Assembly: GCA_003024175.1 (NCBI GenBank)
Contig: MDYQ01000218.1
Span: 1 to 45,651 of the forward strand
Length of the DNA: 45,651 bases
From: Planoprotostelium fungivorum
Lineage: Eukaryota; Evosea; Variosea; Cavosteliida; Cavosteliaceae
Reading direction: 5' to 3'
Shown here: positions 43,801-45,651 of the stretch, one piece after another
Layout: each line of letters starts with the position of its first letter
Position numbering within the stretch: the first letter of the stretch is position 1
Translations under genes and position numbers: made by a program
The notes under the pieces: model-generated
What the model saw: only the letters and a program-made list of their open reading frames with translations
Databases searched by the model: none
Told to the model about the DNA's origin: nothing

Positions 43801-44863
43801 TGAATCAGTGAGATTGTACGGGAGAAAAGGGAGAATATTTGAATTGTTGGAGCATCTTTATTCTTCCCTCGAGGAATTACAATTTCCACATCCAGACGGT
43901 TTCAACGCCGAATTCATTCGAGTGGGGTACAGGTGTTTGCCCAGGAGGTGAGCGTCTACAACGATGTAGATGACTGAGACGCGCAGTGTCTTCATGCAGT
44001 ATCTGGACAGGGGAATATTTTATCCTGACGTGGGATTTGTAGATGCGGTGGTGAAGAACCATGAGGATGCTTCTTTCATCTATCACCTCGCATCCAAAGT
44101 CCATCCACAGGTGATACATCTATACGTACAGTACGTATCTGAAGACTGACGGGGGTAGAATGTGATGGCGGATATACTGAGGCCCAGGGAAGAATTCGGA
44201 CAATATCCTTTTATTTCATTTTATTCGTATCTACCTATCCTTGACCGTCTTCACTGCCTTGTGTGAGCACACGATATCGAATATAGCTCCCGCAAAAGTG
44301 AAGGAAATCTACTCACGTGATTCCGTTGGATTAGACATGGAGGTGATGAATACTTACCTCATCACCATCTACGTCATCATTGTGATGATCATCGAGTTGA
44401 TGAGTTTCATCAGGTTGGTGAGGACTCACCGTTCATCCCCTTCACTGTCTTTATTAATTCGATCAAACCCGAATATCACAAGCACATCCACTCTGTCGTA
44501 GATTATTCCTTCATGAAGCACGTAGAAGAGGTGTGTCATCCCCTCCCTCTCCTCCCTTCATCTTCTCTCGTTCTTTTTTTCTCATTTTCTTCTCTTCTCA
44601 CTCTCTTCAGGAAGCATACGAGAAGCTGTTGGGTGTCTCATTCTTTGACACGAATCACTCTTATGTGACCAACCCACAGCTGAATTTGATTCAACACGAG
44701 GTGGTGGTGATCATGGTGATGATGACTGACGAGAGACCAGATGATGACGATCCCCATCTCTTCTCCGAGGTCAAAGAGGATGGATTCGCCGGGTATCACA
44801 GGCAGTCCACTGTCTAAAATCCACTTTGGAAGCCCCATGATGAGAAGCCGGAACAACAGCTAA
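40885..44863 (+). CDS. GSAP: Gamma-secretase-activating protein (pigeon) homologue
   Basis: About 20 short introns; close to 1,000 residues (human GSAP 854). Similarity to GSAP runs through the whole length: FELIHNIKEDVLARAKQLQ, VRIVGNERDGTIICTRDTID, ITAFDFYDVSTKRVLLNQHF, VIGCSVSQDRSLIG, VLYDCEE with GILYRCQFNKNSIRAIYTLP, LDRGIFYPDVGFVDAVVKNH, FIYHLASKVHP and, near the end, FIPFTVFINSIKPEYHKH followed by EEEAYEKLLGVS. In animals GSAP is reported to bind gamma-secretase and modulate APP cleavage; its ancestral role is unknown. I infer a final 43-nt intron at about 44701-44743, which replaces an acidic readthrough by a Ser/Pro-rich tail (MMTIPISSPRSKRMDSPGIT...) ending at 44863. Confidence 0.8.
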
Positions 44864-44889
44864 AGATCTACGAGAGAAGACAGACGAAC

Positions 44890-44911
44890 ATGATGATGAT
44901 GATGATGATCG
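44890..44911. repeat. ATG microsatellite
   Basis: A run of about six ATG/TGA-phase trinucleotides lies just after the stop of the GSAP-like gene. A similar CAT run is at 11436-11459, inside an intron of the giant repeat protein gene. Confidence 0.85.
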
Positions 44912-44974
44912 AGATGACGACAACCGATCATGAGGCTTGACGTACATAAACGAAAATAGGAAACATTCATTTAT

Positions 44975-45651
44975 TCAAAAATATTGTCCCTGCATCCTCT
45001 GCTTCCTCTCGATCTCATCGAATGCTCCTGGTGGGAAGAGCTTCTTCACCTTGTACGAGTGAGATGTCTGCATCGTGTGTGAATGTTCTCACGCTCTCGG
45101 GCACCACTTTCGGTTGTTTGTTCTGAAGGATGGCCGTAAACCACTCGAAGAACTTTCGGTTGATCAACTTCTTCAACTCTTCGACGGAGGTACCCTTAGA
45201 TGGGTCTTTGGCGATCCTCTTTGTGGCATCCTCTAACATCCTCTCCTGTGACAGGTTCATATGATGGATGGTGATGACGACTGCGATCGATTGTCACCAT
45301 GCTTGGCTTCCATTTTGTACTGAGAGCTCTCTTCTCGATGTCGGATTCAGATTCGGTCTGTGAACCGAAGAGGGGCTTCATTTCTCCACCCTGATTTTAG
45401 ATCAGATGGGAGGGACATCTTCACGAGATTCACCGTCTCTGAGAATGTTTCTTCGATCGCCTGCTGAAGGCGAGGACATATTTCTTTGTACAGTTTGCCA
45501 GGATGTGATTCTTGAAATCTAAGACGAGATGAGTCTGGATGGAGTAGTACTCCAACATACCCCTTCTCACATATGTGAAGGCCGATGATTCCGAATTTAT
45601 CGCCTAATGATTCGAATTGCGAATGTACTCCTGCAAGATGTGAGTGAACTA
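44975..45651 (-). CDS. Unrecognised protein, 5' end beyond the window
   Basis: Several short exons read from the right edge. Visible parts are GVHSQFESLGDKFGIIGLHI, then CEKG, FQESHPGKLYKEICPRLQQA, IEETFSET, GEMKPLFGSQTESESDIEKR, ERMLEDATKRIAKDPSKGTS, VEELKKLINRKFFEWFTAIL, and the C-terminus SYKVKKLFPPGAFDEIERKQ, RMQGQYF. Inferred introns include about 45502-45545, 45376-45419 and a very short one at about 45076-45100. The protein is helical and charged, and I recognise no family. The stop TGA (44975-44977) overlaps an AATAAA at 44970-44975. Confidence 0.6.

Noticed and set aside
6141-43975. Recurrent CTACAAC/GTTGTAG hairpins as a CRISPR or CRISPR-like array
   Set aside because: Spacing is irregular, copies are bound to intron positions in a eukaryotic genome, and there are no uniform spacers or leader.

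Overview
This is a dense, intron-rich nuclear segment of a eukaryote, most likely an amoebozoan. The evidence is a fibro-slime (PA14-like) secreted protein, an ARC5/DRP5-type dynamin like the Dictyostelium Dlp proteins, an SH3-RhoGEF-PH-FYVE protein, an F-box/ankyrin-type protein and many spliceosomal introns of about 35-60 nt. A protosteloid or other variosean amoeba would fit, but that placement is inference. I see no rRNA, tRNA, CRISPR array or autonomous transposon.

Layout. Positions 1-1903 are an imperfect inverted duplication: each arm carries the 3' end of an RCL1 gene and the promoter plus signal peptide of a fibro-slime gene. Only the left copy keeps a fibro-slime body, and that body is cut off at the right arm. 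Next come RCL1 (minus strand, ribosome biogenesis) and a giant helical-repeat protein of over 2,000 residues (3978-11698). These are followed by a protein kinase (minus), a small probably mitochondrial protein (minus), a puromycin-sensitive-type M1 aminopeptidase, an SV2-like MFS transporter (minus) and a small unknown gene. Further right are the dynamin, a small membrane protein with a SILK-RVSF phosphatase-1 docking pair, a DEK_C+SWIB protein, a GIDE-domain membrane protein without RING, a large beta-repeat surface glycoprotein, the SH3-DH-PH-FYVE protein and an Mpv17-family protein (minus). The right end holds an eIF4B-like RNA-binding protein (minus), the F-box/ankyrin-type protein (minus), KIN17, a BIG BROTHER-like RING ligase, mitochondrial malonyl-CoA transacylase (minus), a gamma-secretase-activating protein (GSAP) homologue and a partial unknown gene (minus).

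Genes lie tens to a few hundred bases apart on both strands, and several stop codons overlap or nearly touch the AATAAA signal. They do not form a pathway; most are housekeeping.

The most unusual signal is in the introns. Dozens of introns in unrelated genes share a small vocabulary of short words. The chief one is CTACAAC and its complement GTTGTAG, often paired into perfect 16-18 nt palindromes. Others are TGACGTCA over the presumed branch point, TTTTCATCGA, GAAATTTC and TTGGCGGGAAA. Some of these words also recur inside exons. This looks like an intron family with a shared origin, or a shared splicing or DNA-level signal, and deserves a genome-wide test. Exon boundaries below were inferred by eye from GT/AG sites and reading-frame continuity, so outer CDS limits are more reliable than internal splice sites.
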